The notes beneath the pieces are model-generated. The model was not told where the DNA came from. It worked only from the letters and a program-made list of their open reading frames with translations, and ran no database searches. The translations under genes and the position numbers were made by a program. 23,418 nucleotides of DNA from Ascoidea tarda (nom. inval.). Lineage: Eukaryota; Ascomycota; Saccharomycetes; Ascoideales; Ascoideaceae. The stretch spans positions 1 to 23,418 of the forward strand of contig JAKTTS010000233.1 in assembly GCA_030560485.1 (NCBI GenBank), given 5' to 3'. Within the stretch, counting starts at the first letter, position 1; every line of letters begins with the position of its first letter. Shown here piece after piece: positions 13,307 through 23,329 of this stretch.

Positions 13307-16300
13307 TACAAGTGCTGCCAATACTGCAAATAACAAAAAAATCATCAGCTCTAAGACAAATAGTGCTTCCCAATCACATTTGTCTAAAAAGAACTTGAGC
13401 AACAATTTTGATAAGTTGTCTCTCTCAAATTTGAATAAAAACTTATGTCTTGTAAATCCTGACCAATTAGCCTCCTTACTGCCTGAAAATAAAGAACTTT
13501 TCGAAATAATTCAAAGATCTCATCAAAACCCATCTGATGATCATTTGCAAGAAATTGCCTTAAAACAATGTTTTCAATACATTAATCTGTTTCCAGCCGA
13601 TAGGCATCTATTTTGTGATCCATTGGGTTTTCCTGCTGTGGTTCATGGTTTGGTTTTATTTTCATTTGGTGAGTCTGAAGCTTTAATTTGGTTTAGAAGC
13701 AGAATTTCCTTTTACTTAAGTACCTGTCAATCGTGTATCCATAAATTTCATCAGGGAATATCAATTCTAAGGTTGATTTTTTTATTGTTAAGAAATGTTC
13801 ATTTTCCATCCGTTCAAACTTTCATAAATACAATATACACATGGGAAGGTGAAAAAATCTTGGATAAGCTTCGCAAAATTAGTGAAGAAGATTTTCAAAA
13901 ATTAACTACTGGCAAAATAGATAACAACATAAATAGCAAGACCGAGGATGATTCTTCAAATGATAGCGATGAGAAAATATTTCAAGTTTTAAATAACTCA
14001 ATTATGCTTAATATTGTTGAATGTTTATGTGGCCCTGAAGTTTTGAGACTCAACTCAAATTTATTTTCTGTATTTAGCAAGATTTTCGATTATATCTTGA
14101 CATCAAAAATCCAATTCAAGGTCAGCAGGAAACATTTGGCCCCTGGCTTAATTTTTCTACTATTCAATGGAAATACTCTTCAAAGGAATTGGGTCTTGGA
14201 AAATTTTTCCAATTTTTCCAAGAAAAAATCAAGCTTGATTTTAGAAAGCGAATTTAATTTGTCCTTGATTCAAGAATATTCTGTTCATTTGTTCAATATT
14301 CAAAATCCATCTTTTTATAATGACAACACTTGTATATTATTTTGGAGAAATATCGTTCCGATTTTAAATGCTTGTGACCCTTCTACAATTTTAAATGTTC
14401 TTTTAGCTCCACCCGAAATAGACGTGGTTAAAAATAGTTTTTCCTATAAATTAGTACCTTTACTTGAAATGCTAAGAAACCATATAATGTCTTATCAAAA
14501 GGTTCCATTACCTTTTATTTTAAGAGCTTTCAGTGTTTTATTATTAAAATTGAATGCAAATTTCTGGCTGAAAATTTCTCCTCATATTTATTCAAATTTT
14601 TTGGATACAATTTTTGGTAATCCTTATTACATCACTTTATTAGAATCATTGCCAAAAGAATTCCAACTTTTATTGAATCAAACCTCAAATCGTCTAGATT
14701 TGGATGCAAATTTTAATGATTTAATTGATTGGATTCCTTCTCTATATAAATCGTTGAGCAATAGTAAATCACATCAACAGCAGTCTGGCTTGAAAATTTC
14801 AAGTTTTATCTTTCGCATAATTTCTAATTCAGCCATTTCAAAAAACATACAAACTATTAAGGCTTTTCTTTCTGTGGTTTTTGATCTAATATCCAAAAAT
14901 TTAGCAATTACATCAAATTTGTATGAAAAAGATTTGATAATTAATTTAGTCTGTGCTATGGAATCGAGATCTTTAGTTGATTCTAAAAGTTCCATTTTAA
15001 TCAACAATTCAATAAATGAATTGAATTCAACTAGCGCAATCAGGTTGATCTCAAGTACAATTAAGTATGACACTCTCGTTTTTGCACAATCCACCTATAA
15101 CTTTCTAAACAAGGAGCCTCTTTTGGAAATCCCTTTTTTACCCAAGTTTTGGGAATTTCTTAGTAATTCTTTAATAGAAGGCAACTCAGACAAAGTTCAA
15201 TTATCAATTGAAATATTATCTTCTTTGGAACATTTTTTTGGAATCTCAACTTTTAACGAACCACATGATTTGACTCCTATGGAGATGACTAGATGCGAAT
15301 CTTATAACAAACAATGCAGTTCATTCTTTAATTTGGTTGAAAAACTTTTTCAGAATTTTGTTGAATTTGACCAAAATGATTTGAAAACAATTCTTTCAAA
15401 TAAGGATTCTTTAATTGGCTTTTGGTCTTGTATATTTTCTTCCAGTTCAGAAGTTTATCAATCACTGATTAGTATATTATACGAAACTTATGACGCTGAA
15501 GGAAGGCTTGAAGGTATCATCTCTTTATTTGATGGCAATATGGTCAATGGATTGAATGCAATTTCTAAAAATTTGCAAAGTCTAATTTTTTTAAAATACT
15601 TTACTCCAATTCCAAGAGCCGTGAGAATTATGACAGATGTTGTTGATGCTTTAGTTAGTCCTCGTAATGGAGTTCTAGTAACTAATGAAAGCATGTTAAA
15701 GTCTCCTTCTGTTGATTGTAAAAACTCTATCAAAAGCTTTTGGAGCAACATATGGCTTTTCCTTAATTTTATTTATAAACGAACCCTTGTATGGGCAGCA
15801 AACGTGAAAAAATCAGATGAATTGATTGATTTTACAAGAGATGTCTTGGATTTAAGCAATTTACTTTTAAAATCCTTTAGAATTTTTTCCTCAGTTTTAT
15901 CTGGTAATAATGAGAAATCTGTCAAAGAAGATGTCTTTCAAGAATTAATTAACACATTTGAAAATATGATGGTATGGTTGAAATTGAATGATGATGCACT
16001 ACTATCATCTTGTGTCAAGTTGATTTTGGGGACCTTAGACTTAGCCAATGAGTTGTCTTTGGAATTAAATGATAATGTTCTTATTTTATTGGTAAAGTAT
16101 TCTACTAAAGGAAAAGGATTTAATAATAGATTAACCTCTGAACAAAGCCTTGATATTATTGAAAAAGCTAAAATGTTTAATGAAACTTTTGTTCAAAAGA
16201 TCGTTGCTGATGTCGAGGAACAAAAAGGACATGCTGTAACACAGTCAATTTCAAAGCCAGAAGGCGATTTACCAGTTATTAATTCGTCTACTCAGATTAG

Positions 16301-19300
16301 ATTTCAAAAAAGTATTTCTTCAAAACCAGCGGTACCCACTCAATCTAAAATAACTAGTTTTGGAAAATTCACCAAAGAAACACCTTCAATCCCTACAAAA
16401 ACAATTCCTAAATCTCGAATGCATTTGGCTAGAGAACAAATCCATGAAAACAGAAAAAATAATTTAAAGTCTCAAGTAATTCACCCCCCAACCAAACCTG
16501 GGTATCATTCAGTTAAAAAAATAAACTCAGATGTGATTCAAATTAAACCTAAGCTTGCTATTTCTTCTATTTTTAAGAAAAATCAAAATAACGAAAAGAA
16601 AGAAGATGATGAAGAAAATGAATCTGAGGAAAATGAAGATATTGAAGCTGCAAAATCCTTGTTCACTGGAATCAAATCCACAAGGGGCAAGAATTTGTTA
16701 GAGAAAAGCTCAAAAAACTCTCTAGATGGTAAAAACAGTTCTAAAAAATTAAAACTCACAAAAATTTATGATAAAAGAAGAGAAGAGGAATATATGAGAA
16801 GAAGATTAAATGTAAATATGTTCCCATTATACAAAAAAATACTAAAATGGAATTTTACTACTATATCGGATTTTCCTGATGACGAGAAGAGTGAAAGATA
16901 TTCTAAAGTGAAAGATACTTTTTATGATATACGTGATTATCTGAGCACATTTGAGCCTTTGCTATTATTGGAATGCTGGCAATCCATTGTGCAGGCAAGA
17001 GAGATTTCACAGGAACAACCTTTTAGAATGGTTATTGGAAGTAGAACCTCTATTGATGACTTTTTTGATGTTTATGCTTCTATTAAAAAAATTGTTGTTC
17101 AAAATCTTAAATTGAATGAATCTGATTTAATTCTTTTGTCATATGTTGTTGATACATGGAAAAACCCTGAAACATTACCTCCTTTAAATTTTTTAAAATC
17201 GTGTTCTAATAGTTGTTTGGCTAAAATCACTGAAATTAAAAACGGAAACAAAGATTATTGTGATGTTATTTTGCGTATATCTCCAAACTCAAAAAGCAGA
17301 ATTTTAACTTTTATTTCTGCTAGAACCGAATTGATTGGTATGAAAGTAATTCAGATGACAACTATTGAAAGAGAATACTCATCTTTGAAAGGTTTAAATT
17401 GGTATGATCTCAAAGATTCTATAATCAACGCGATCCCCAGCATTCCACCAACGATTCCTGTTTCTACATTGACCAAATTAATCTCAATATATGGTGTGAA
17501 CGAGTCGCAGGCAAAAGCAATTTTTTCTTCGGTACATTCAGAAGGCTTTTCATTGGTACAAGGCCCTCCAGGGACAGGAAAAACAAAAACAATATTAGGG
17601 ATAATTGGTTATTTTTTGACAGCAAAGCCTATAGTTCCAATTTCAATTCCTGGTTACGCATCAACATCCAAAAAGACTATCTCTGATAAAAAGAAAATTT
17701 TAGTTTGCGCTCCAAGTAATGCTGCTGTTGATGAATTAGTTCTTCGTCTTCGAAACAAAATAATTGGACACCAGGGAGAGACATTTGCTCCAAAAGTTGT
17801 CAGACTTGGAAGATCAGATGTGATTAATGCTGCAGTACGTGATTTAACTTTAGAAGAACAAGTCGAAAAACAGTTATCCCAAAAGCAGGCAACAGAAGAC
17901 GCAATTGAAGATAACAATAATGTTAGACAGATGCTAAATAAATGTGTAACTGAAAGAGATATACTAAAAAACCAACTAAGGCTTGAACCAATTACAGAGA
18001 AACAAAATGAAATTCGAAAAAAATTAACAGAAATTATTAATCGAAAGAACGAACTAGGAAGAAAATTGGATGAAAGAAGGGAAAGAATTTCAATAAATTA
18101 TCGTAATAGAGAGATCGAGAAAAGAAATATTCAAGCAAAAATAATTAACGAAGCTGATATCATATGTTCTACTCTTTCAGGAGCTGCTCATGACTTTTTG
18201 GCCAACATGTCATGTAGATTTGAAACTGTGGTTATTGATGAAGCTTGTCAATGTACTGAATTATCGGCTATTATTCCATTACGTTATGGTTGCAAATCTT
18301 GTATTATGGTTGGTGATCCTAATCAATTACCACCCACAGTTTTATCTCAGACCGCTGCTTCATTTCAGTATGAACAAAGTTTGTTTGTACGCATGCAAAA
18401 GAACCATAGAAGCTCAGTTCACCTTTTAAATGTCCAGTATCGTATGAATCCAGAAATATCCAAATTTCCTAGTGCTCAATTTTATGCTAATCGTTTAATC
18501 GATGGTCCTGGAATGAAAGAAAGTACTGCCAGGCCGTGGCACAGCAACCCTCTTTTATCACCATATAGATTTTTTAATATTATGGGAAGACAAGAGCAAA
18601 ATCAAAGGACCCGGTCCTTCTTTAATCCTTTGGAGGCCCAAGTAGCTGTTGAACTAGTTAAATACATTGAACACAACTTTATCAACGAATTTAGTGGGAA
18701 AATTGGGATTATTTCTCCATATAAAGAACAAGTTAGAACATTGAAAAATGTTTTCACCAGAAGCTATGGTTCTGGTATTTTAAAAGAGATTGATTTTAAT
18801 ACTATTGATGGTTTCCAAGGTCAAGAAAAAGATATTATAATTATTTCTTGTGTTCGAGCAAGTGGGTCTGGTGTTGGGTTTTTGTCCGATGTTAGACGTA
18901 TGAATGTTGGTCTCACTAGAGCAAAAACAACAATGTGGATATTGGGAAATCGAAATTCGCTTTCTCAAAACAGGATTTGGAGAGAACTCATCCTTGATGC
19001 AGAAAAAAGAGAGCTTTTAACTGATACTTATCCTGGATTTTTAAATCAGCCATTTAAAAAGCAAGATCTTGCCAAAGTTCAAAACACTCCAAAAATTATT
19101 CTAGGGCAAAATCCACCTGTTTCTAGTACATCCCAATTAGAAGATTCTAAGAGTGGAAAAAAGAGATCTAAGGATGAAAAGTGGAAAAAAAAAAAGAAAA
19201 AGAAAACCGGAAGTAATGCAACAAATAATACAGATGACAAAGAAAATACTACAATAGATAAAAAATTAAAATCAAAATCAAAAATAAAATCAAATCAAAA

Positions 19301-20231
19301 ATCAAAAACCAATTCTGATTTTGATTCTAAAACTGATTCAAAATCAAAATCAAAATCAGATTCGATACCTAATTTATCTAAAGTGGATCCAGAATCTAAA
19401 AAAATACAAATCATAAATCCATCTTCTACCAACGATTCGTTATCAAATACCAATACTAATTTAAACAATTCCAATAATTCCAATAATTCAATGGGAAGGC
19501 AGTTTCCAAATAACTATCAATCAAATAATACTGAGAAAATTATTACGAAAAACATCAACCAACTAATTTCTTTTAAAGATCAAAATATAAATACTAAAGC
19601 ACCTGAAAATTATTCTATCCCTCCAAATATATTTAATTCGGACTCTAATCAATCTGGGTATAACAGTATAGAAAGAATTTTTAATATCAACTCTGCAAAC
19701 AATTTAAATATGAATTTTGAATATAAAACTACATCTTTGGTTATTCCTAGTAAAAGCAAACAAAAAAGAGATGGTGATATAAATCTAAATATTTTTGGTG
19801 ATCAAAAGGATGAAAATATTTTAAATCAAAAGGGTAATATTAAAAATAACAACATTAACAACATCGATATTTCAAACTACAACAACAATAATAACAGTAA
19901 CACTATTACCAACAAGATGTATATTAACAAAAACCAAAATAATGCCAAACAAATCTATCCATCTTTTCCCAAGCCACAGCGGTCAGGGGAGCTTATTTGT
20001 CCTCCTAAAGGCCCTCGAGCAATGTTTCCTGGCTTTTCAAAAGATAGTAGCACTTTCAATCGCTCTACTAATCCCAATCCCAACTGCTTACCACGACCTA
20101 ATAATAGTGGAGTGTTAAATACAACTCCAAATTACCCGCAAAAAAAAATTGGAAAAAATGGGTTTTATAAAAACCCGAATTATAAAGCTAATTTAAAAGA
20201 AAAAAAATTCGATGAAGCACCAGATTATTGA
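13284..20231 (+). CDS. SEN1: Sen1, RNA/DNA helicase of transcription termination
   Basis: Superfamily 1B (Upf1-like) helicase, orthologue of human senataxin. In yeast it dismantles Pol II complexes on non-coding RNAs with Nrd1 and Nab3 and removes R-loops. The 2315 residues (yeast 2231) comprise a helical, HEAT-like N-terminal domain (about 50-1000), a disordered basic linker (about 1000-1170) and the helicase core: Walker A GPPGTGKT at 1427-1434, motif II VIDEACQCTEL with D1652-E1653, GDPNQLPPT, VQYRMNPEISKFPS, TIDGFQGQEKDI near 1840 and GLTRAKTT near 1876. A charged insert near 1520-1620 corresponds to the stalk/prong region. The last 370 or so residues are low-complexity: a poly-Lys run, SK repeats, then Asn-rich sequence ending FDEAPDY. 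The start is the first ATG of the long frame, but a short ORF overlaps it. Convergent with the zinc-cluster gene. Confidence 0.96.
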   Translation: MSSNNASNTSAANTANNKKIISSKTNSASQSHLSKKNLSNNFDKLSLSNLNKNLCLVNPDQLASLLPENKELFEIIQRSHQNPSDDHLQEIALKQCFQYINLFPADRHLFCDPLGFPAVVHGLVLFSFGESEALIWFRSRISFYLSTCQSCIHKFHQGISILRLIFLLLRNVHFPSVQTFINTIYTWEGEKILDKLRKISEEDFQKLTTGKIDNNINSKTEDDSSNDSDEKIFQVLNNSIMLNIVECLCGPEVLRLNSNLFSVFSKIFDYILTSKIQFKVSRKHLAPGLIFLLFNGNTLQRNWVLENFSNFSKKKSSLILESEFNLSLIQEYSVHLFNIQNPSFYNDNTCILFWRNIVPILNACDPSTILNVLLAPPEIDVVKNSFSYKLVPLLEMLRNHIMSYQKVPLPFILRAFSVLLLKLNANFWLKISPHIYSNFLDTIFGNPYYITLLESLPKEFQLLLNQTSNRLDLDANFNDLIDWIPSLYKSLSNSKSHQQQSGLKISSFIFRIISNSAISKNIQTIKAFLSVVFDLISKNLAITSNLYEKDLIINLVCAMESRSLVDSKSSILINNSINELNSTSAIRLISSTIKYDTLVFAQSTYNFLNKEPLLEIPFLPKFWEFLSNSLIEGNSDKVQLSIEILSSLEHFFGISTFNEPHDLTPMEMTRCESYNKQCSSFFNLVEKLFQNFVEFDQNDLKTILSNKDSLIGFWSCIFSSSSEVYQSLISILYETYDAEGRLEGIISLFDGNMVNGLNAISKNLQSLIFLKYFTPIPRAVRIMTDVVDALVSPRNGVLVTNESMLKSPSVDCKNSIKSFWSNIWLFLNFIYKRTLVWAANVKKSDELIDFTRDVLDLSNLLLKSFRIFSSVLSGNNEKSVKEDVFQELINTFENMMVWLKLNDDALLSSCVKLILGTLDLANELSLELNDNVLILLVKYSTKGKGFNNRLTSEQSLDIIEKAKMFNETFVQKIVADVEEQKGHAVTQSISKPEGDLPVINSSTQIRFQKSISSKPAVPTQSKITSFGKFTKETPSIPTKTIPKSRMHLAREQIHENRKNNLKSQVIHPPTKPGYHSVKKINSDVIQIKPKLAISSIFKKNQNNEKKEDDEENESEENEDIEAAKSLFTGIKSTRGKNLLEKSSKNSLDGKNSSKKLKLTKIYDKRREEEYMRRRLNVNMFPLYKKILKWNFTTISDFPDDEKSERYSKVKDTFYDIRDYLSTFEPLLLLECWQSIVQAREISQEQPFRMVIGSRTSIDDFFDVYASIKKIVVQNLKLNESDLILLSYVVDTWKNPETLPPLNFLKSCSNSCLAKITEIKNGNKDYCDVILRISPNSKSRILTFISARTELIGMKVIQMTTIEREYSSLKGLNWYDLKDSIINAIPSIPPTIPVSTLTKLISIYGVNESQAKAIFSSVHSEGFSLVQGPPGTGKTKTILGIIGYFLTAKPIVPISIPGYASTSKKTISDKKKILVCAPSNAAVDELVLRLRNKIIGHQGETFAPKVVRLGRSDVINAAVRDLTLEEQVEKQLSQKQATEDAIEDNNNVRQMLNKCVTERDILKNQLRLEPITEKQNEIRKKLTEIINRKNELGRKLDERRERISINYRNREIEKRNIQAKIINEADIICSTLSGAAHDFLANMSCRFETVVIDEACQCTELSAIIPLRYGCKSCIMVGDPNQLPPTVLSQTAASFQYEQSLFVRMQKNHRSSVHLLNVQYRMNPEISKFPSAQFYANRLIDGPGMKESTARPWHSNPLLSPYRFFNIMGRQEQNQRTRSFFNPLEAQVAVELVKYIEHNFINEFSGKIGIISPYKEQVRTLKNVFTRSYGSGILKEIDFNTIDGFQGQEKDIIIISCVRASGSGVGFLSDVRRMNVGLTRAKTTMWILGNRNSLSQNRIWRELILDAEKRELLTDTYPGFLNQPFKKQDLAKVQNTPKIILGQNPPVSSTSQLEDSKSGKKRSKDEKWKKKKKKKTGSNATNNTDDKENTTIDKKLKSKSKIKSNQKSKTNSDFDSKTDSKSKSKSDSIPNLSKVDPESKKIQIINPSSTNDSLSNTNTNLNNSNNSNNSMGRQFPNNYQSNNTEKIITKNINQLISFKDQNINTKAPENYSIPPNIFNSDSNQSGYNSIERIFNINSANNLNMNFEYKTTSLVIPSKSKQKRDGDINLNIFGDQKDENILNQKGNIKNNNINNIDISNYNNNNNSNTITNKMYINKNQNNAKQIYPSFPKPQRSGELICPPKGPRAMFPGFSKDSSTFNRSTNPNPNCLPRPNNSGVLNTTPNYPQKKIGKNGFYKNPNYKANLKEKKFDEAPDY

Positions 20232-20488
20232 TTTTTTTTTAGTTTTGATTCAACAAAAGTTCGCCTCACTTTTTTTCGGAAAATTGAACTTTTTTTCTTA
20301 AAACTTTCAGGGCTCAAACATTACATATGATTTGGAAGTACTTAAAGACCAAAAATGAGTCATTAGAAACTTTTTGTTTAAAAGACCGCTAAAAAAATGA
20401 TTGAATTAATTTTATAATTTATAAATTGTTTTTATAATCTACAAAAGTAAAAAGAAATATACTCCGATAAAATAAAAAGAAAAGCACA
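20232..20488. other. Convergent intergenic region SEN1/zinc-cluster gene
   Basis: About 257 AT-rich bases between facing stops, presumably both poly(A) regions. It contains one perfect ATGAGTCAT (20355-20363), the Gcn4/AP-1 palindrome, but at two 3' ends, where such a site has no obvious promoter to act on. Confidence 0.5.
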
Positions 20489-23329
20489 CTAATATAACCA
20501 ACCTTTTGCATCATCTTTTTTGAGAAACTTTCTGATGTCTAAGACCACATTTTTCCAAAGTGATACAACTTTGGTTATATCTTTTTCACCAGCGCCTTTA
20601 TTGTACTCCAAAAGCTCGTTAAGATCTGAGGATTTGATTTCAAATAGATAATTATTATTAATTTTTGAATTAGTAACAGTATAGTTGGGTGATTCACTGA
20701 ACGGCTTGATTAGTGGTAAGCTATTATTTATGGCTATTATATCATTAAATATTTTTGATGAGCGGCTAAGTAACTCCTTATTAAAATCCATAGAGTTAGT
20801 GATTATTTGAATTACATTTGTAAGTTTAATGGATTGTTTAAAAATCAATGGCAAAAAGGGTGATTGGATAGGATCAATGCCTAGTCTTTTGTTATTTATT
20901 TTTGAATTTTCTAATAAAGTCCTTTGCCTGTCTGAAAATATTTTCAACAAAGAAGATATTGTGGAAATTAGCCTTTTGCAAATTCTATGAAGCTTTGATT
21001 GATATTCTTGAACAAGCTCTTCAAGATCTTCTTTCCCATTTTTGCGAAAATCAATTTCTATGTTTGAGCACTGTTTCAAAACTTCCACTAGCTCTAATTT
21101 TACTTTGATCATTGTAAAAAACAAGAACGCAATATTATTCTCAACATTTTCTGTTTGTTCACAAGTATAGTTTTTCAAAAATTGGAATTCTTCATTGCAA
21201 TTGATTTTATCATTAATTTCACAAAGAATCAATCCAACTTCTAAATGAGAGATAGAAGAGTTGAGATCATTCTGATTGACCGGTAGAAGCAATTTGACTA
21301 TGTCTGAATCTATTTTCATTCCCCCAAACATTCTCTGAAATCCAAATGATAGAGAATATATATTTTCTAAAACAACAGAGTCAACATATAGCCTCATTAG
21401 GAGTAATTTGATATGATCAACATTATCAACATCAAGTGCTTCCATTATTTGATTGAAATTTATTGTATCCAATTTAGAAAAATTTTTCTCAAGGCTTTTT
21501 TTTGTTTTGATTAATGATTTTATATTTCGATGAATTCTCGAACTATTTAATATTGTAAATGACAAGCTAAAAGATGATGAATACTCTTCACCCGCTTTTA
21601 TGATAATAAAATTAATTAAATTGATAGTAAATAACAAGAAAACAGTCACAATTGCATTAGCTTTCTGCTCTTCACTGGATAGATGATTTATATCAACCAG
21701 ATTTATCATATTATGAATTTGGAATACTTTTGTAAACAACGGATGGATTATTTCTTTAATCATCAAAGGTTTATTTGTCAAACTACTTCCCATTAAAGCC
21801 AAGCTTGGTGTAAATGTATTGGCTATTAAATTTTGATCATCATTGCTCAAAAAACTAATTAGGAATTGAAGAACAGTATCAAAGAGATTAACGATTACTT
21901 CTTTTGATTCAAGGGCCTGAGCATGCGATAAAATATAGTCAAAAGCATTTCTATTTATTGGTAGTATGGGTATACTCTTGTGAACAGTAGCGTAGTATAG
22001 ATCCAAATTATTTTTCAATTCATTTACATTTGCATTTGTATTTGCATTTGTACTTGGGTTAATATCGTTATATTTTGGGATCGGCTGAGGTTGAGTTAAA
22101 AAATGAGAATTGTAAGATTTTGAGGGATCATAAGAATTTTGATTTTGATTTTGAGATTGTGTTGATGGAGATTGTTGAGTGTTGAAAGAAACATCGGAAG
22201 AATTGGGAAATATAGGCAGTTGGGGGAAATATTTTGTGGGAGAATTTCTTATTTCTAAATTTCTGGTTCCCTGATTTAAACTGGATAGACTTGATATTGA
22301 ACCAGCAGGGCTTGCTGTAATTCCAATATTTCTTGCTGTAGTACTTTCTTGGGAAAACGAATTTCTTGGGCTATTATTTATAGAGGGAGTTTTTCTTTGT
22401 CTACTTCTCGAAATAAAATCCGAATCCTCTGAATCCGAATTCATTGTAGAGTCATTAAAACCACCACTGAAGGCGGATCTAAAATTAGTGAATCCAGGAT
22501 TCAAATTGTTAAACGGTTTGTTGTGGTCGTTATTATTTGGAGAATTATAGTTGTTAAAAGAATCTGAGGACATGTTTCTTTTTTCAAAAGGAAGGTTATA
22601 GGGAACCTTCCAAAAGTTTCCAGAGGAGAAATTTTGTAAATCTGAGTTGGAAATGTTAGGAATTCTTGGATCAGTAGAGTTGTTATTGATTATTGGACCA
22701 GATTGAGAGCGTGGTCTAGATAAAGCAGAATCAAGATAGTTAGAAGGGGAAAATTGGTCAGAAAATTGGTCGGGATAATGATGGGAATGGATTTGTGATT
22801 GAAAAGCAGAAGGAAAATTAGTTGGATTTCTTGTGAAAGAAGTCTGGGAAGTAAGTGCACTTATGGGGGGTAGCAGTATAGGGTTTTTATTTGATAAAGC
22901 TAAAGTAGATGGTGCTGGCAATTGTTTTTGGGTTGAGGGTTGTAGGGGATTGTTTTGATGTTGCATAGATTGAAAAGGTTGAGATGGGAAAGAGTTTTGT
23001 GGATGTTGTTGCAGTTGCTGAGATAATAAAAGTGGTTGTGGTGGCTGTCTTTGTGACAGTATTTGTTCTTGGTGAAACTGGAAATTTGAGTTTGAAGGAT
23101 GAGAAGGATTGAAGCTGTGGTTCAGATTAAAACTATGGTTGTGGTTGTGGTTGTGATTGTCATTGATATTTTTAGACAGCAGATCTTCAGAATCTCTTGA
23201 GTAACCCTTTGAGGGACCTCTTTTTAAAGGGGTTCTAACATAGGTGCAATTTTCATTGGCTTTAAGACAAGTAGAGCAAGATTTGGTTGCACTATTGCTT
23301 GATTGATCAAACAGACCATCACATCGTAT
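20489..23329 (-). CDS. Zn2Cys6 transcription factor, exon 2 (5' end outside window)
   Basis: Fungal binuclear zinc-cluster regulator. The frame is open beyond the first internal ATG (22966) up to an acceptor site at 23330, and the added part reads IRCDG, then CSTCLKANENCTYVRTPLK and RGPSKGY. This is the second half of the cluster: third Cys, a 14-residue loop, CX2CX6C and the linker. The first half, with the two leading cysteines and the basic residues, must lie on an exon beyond the right edge. An (NH)n run, a Gln/Pro/Ser-rich region and then a helical regulatory domain (YYATVHKSIPILPINRNAF) follow; the protein ends DAKGWLY. The linker resembles Rgt1/Eds1-type glucose regulators, but I am not sure of the orthologue. 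About 946 residues are visible. Confidence 0.85.
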   Translation of the reverse strand: MRCDGLFDQSSNSATKSCSTCLKANENCTYVRTPLKRGPSKGYSRDSEDLLSKNINDNHNHNHNHSFNLNHSFNPSHPSNSNFQFHQEQILSQRQPPQPLLLSQQLQQHPQNSFPSQPFQSMQHQNNPLQPSTQKQLPAPSTLALSNKNPILLPPISALTSQTSFTRNPTNFPSAFQSQIHSHHYPDQFSDQFSPSNYLDSALSRPRSQSGPIINNNSTDPRIPNISNSDLQNFSSGNFWKVPYNLPFEKRNMSSDSFNNYNSPNNNDHNKPFNNLNPGFTNFRSAFSGGFNDSTMNSDSEDSDFISRSRQRKTPSINNSPRNSFSQESTTARNIGITASPAGSISSLSSLNQGTRNLEIRNSPTKYFPQLPIFPNSSDVSFNTQQSPSTQSQNQNQNSYDPSKSYNSHFLTQPQPIPKYNDINPSTNANTNANVNELKNNLDLYYATVHKSIPILPINRNAFDYILSHAQALESKEVIVNLFDTVLQFLISFLSNDDQNLIANTFTPSLALMGSSLTNKPLMIKEIIHPLFTKVFQIHNMINLVDINHLSSEEQKANAIVTVFLLFTINLINFIIIKAGEEYSSSFSLSFTILNSSRIHRNIKSLIKTKKSLEKNFSKLDTINFNQIMEALDVDNVDHIKLLLMRLYVDSVVLENIYSLSFGFQRMFGGMKIDSDIVKLLLPVNQNDLNSSISHLEVGLILCEINDKINCNEEFQFLKNYTCEQTENVENNIAFLFFTMIKVKLELVEVLKQCSNIEIDFRKNGKEDLEELVQEYQSKLHRICKRLISTISSLLKIFSDRQRTLLENSKINNKRLGIDPIQSPFLPLIFKQSIKLTNVIQIITNSMDFNKELLSRSSKIFNDIIAINNSLPLIKPFSESPNYTVTNSKINNNYLFEIKSSDLNELLEYNKGAGEKDITKVVSLWKNVVLDIRKFLKKDDAKGWLY

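Noticed and set aside
20355-20363. Perfect Gcn4/AP-1 site
   Set aside because: It lies between two converging 3' ends, far from any start, and a single nine-base match is expected by chance at low frequency; not called as functional.
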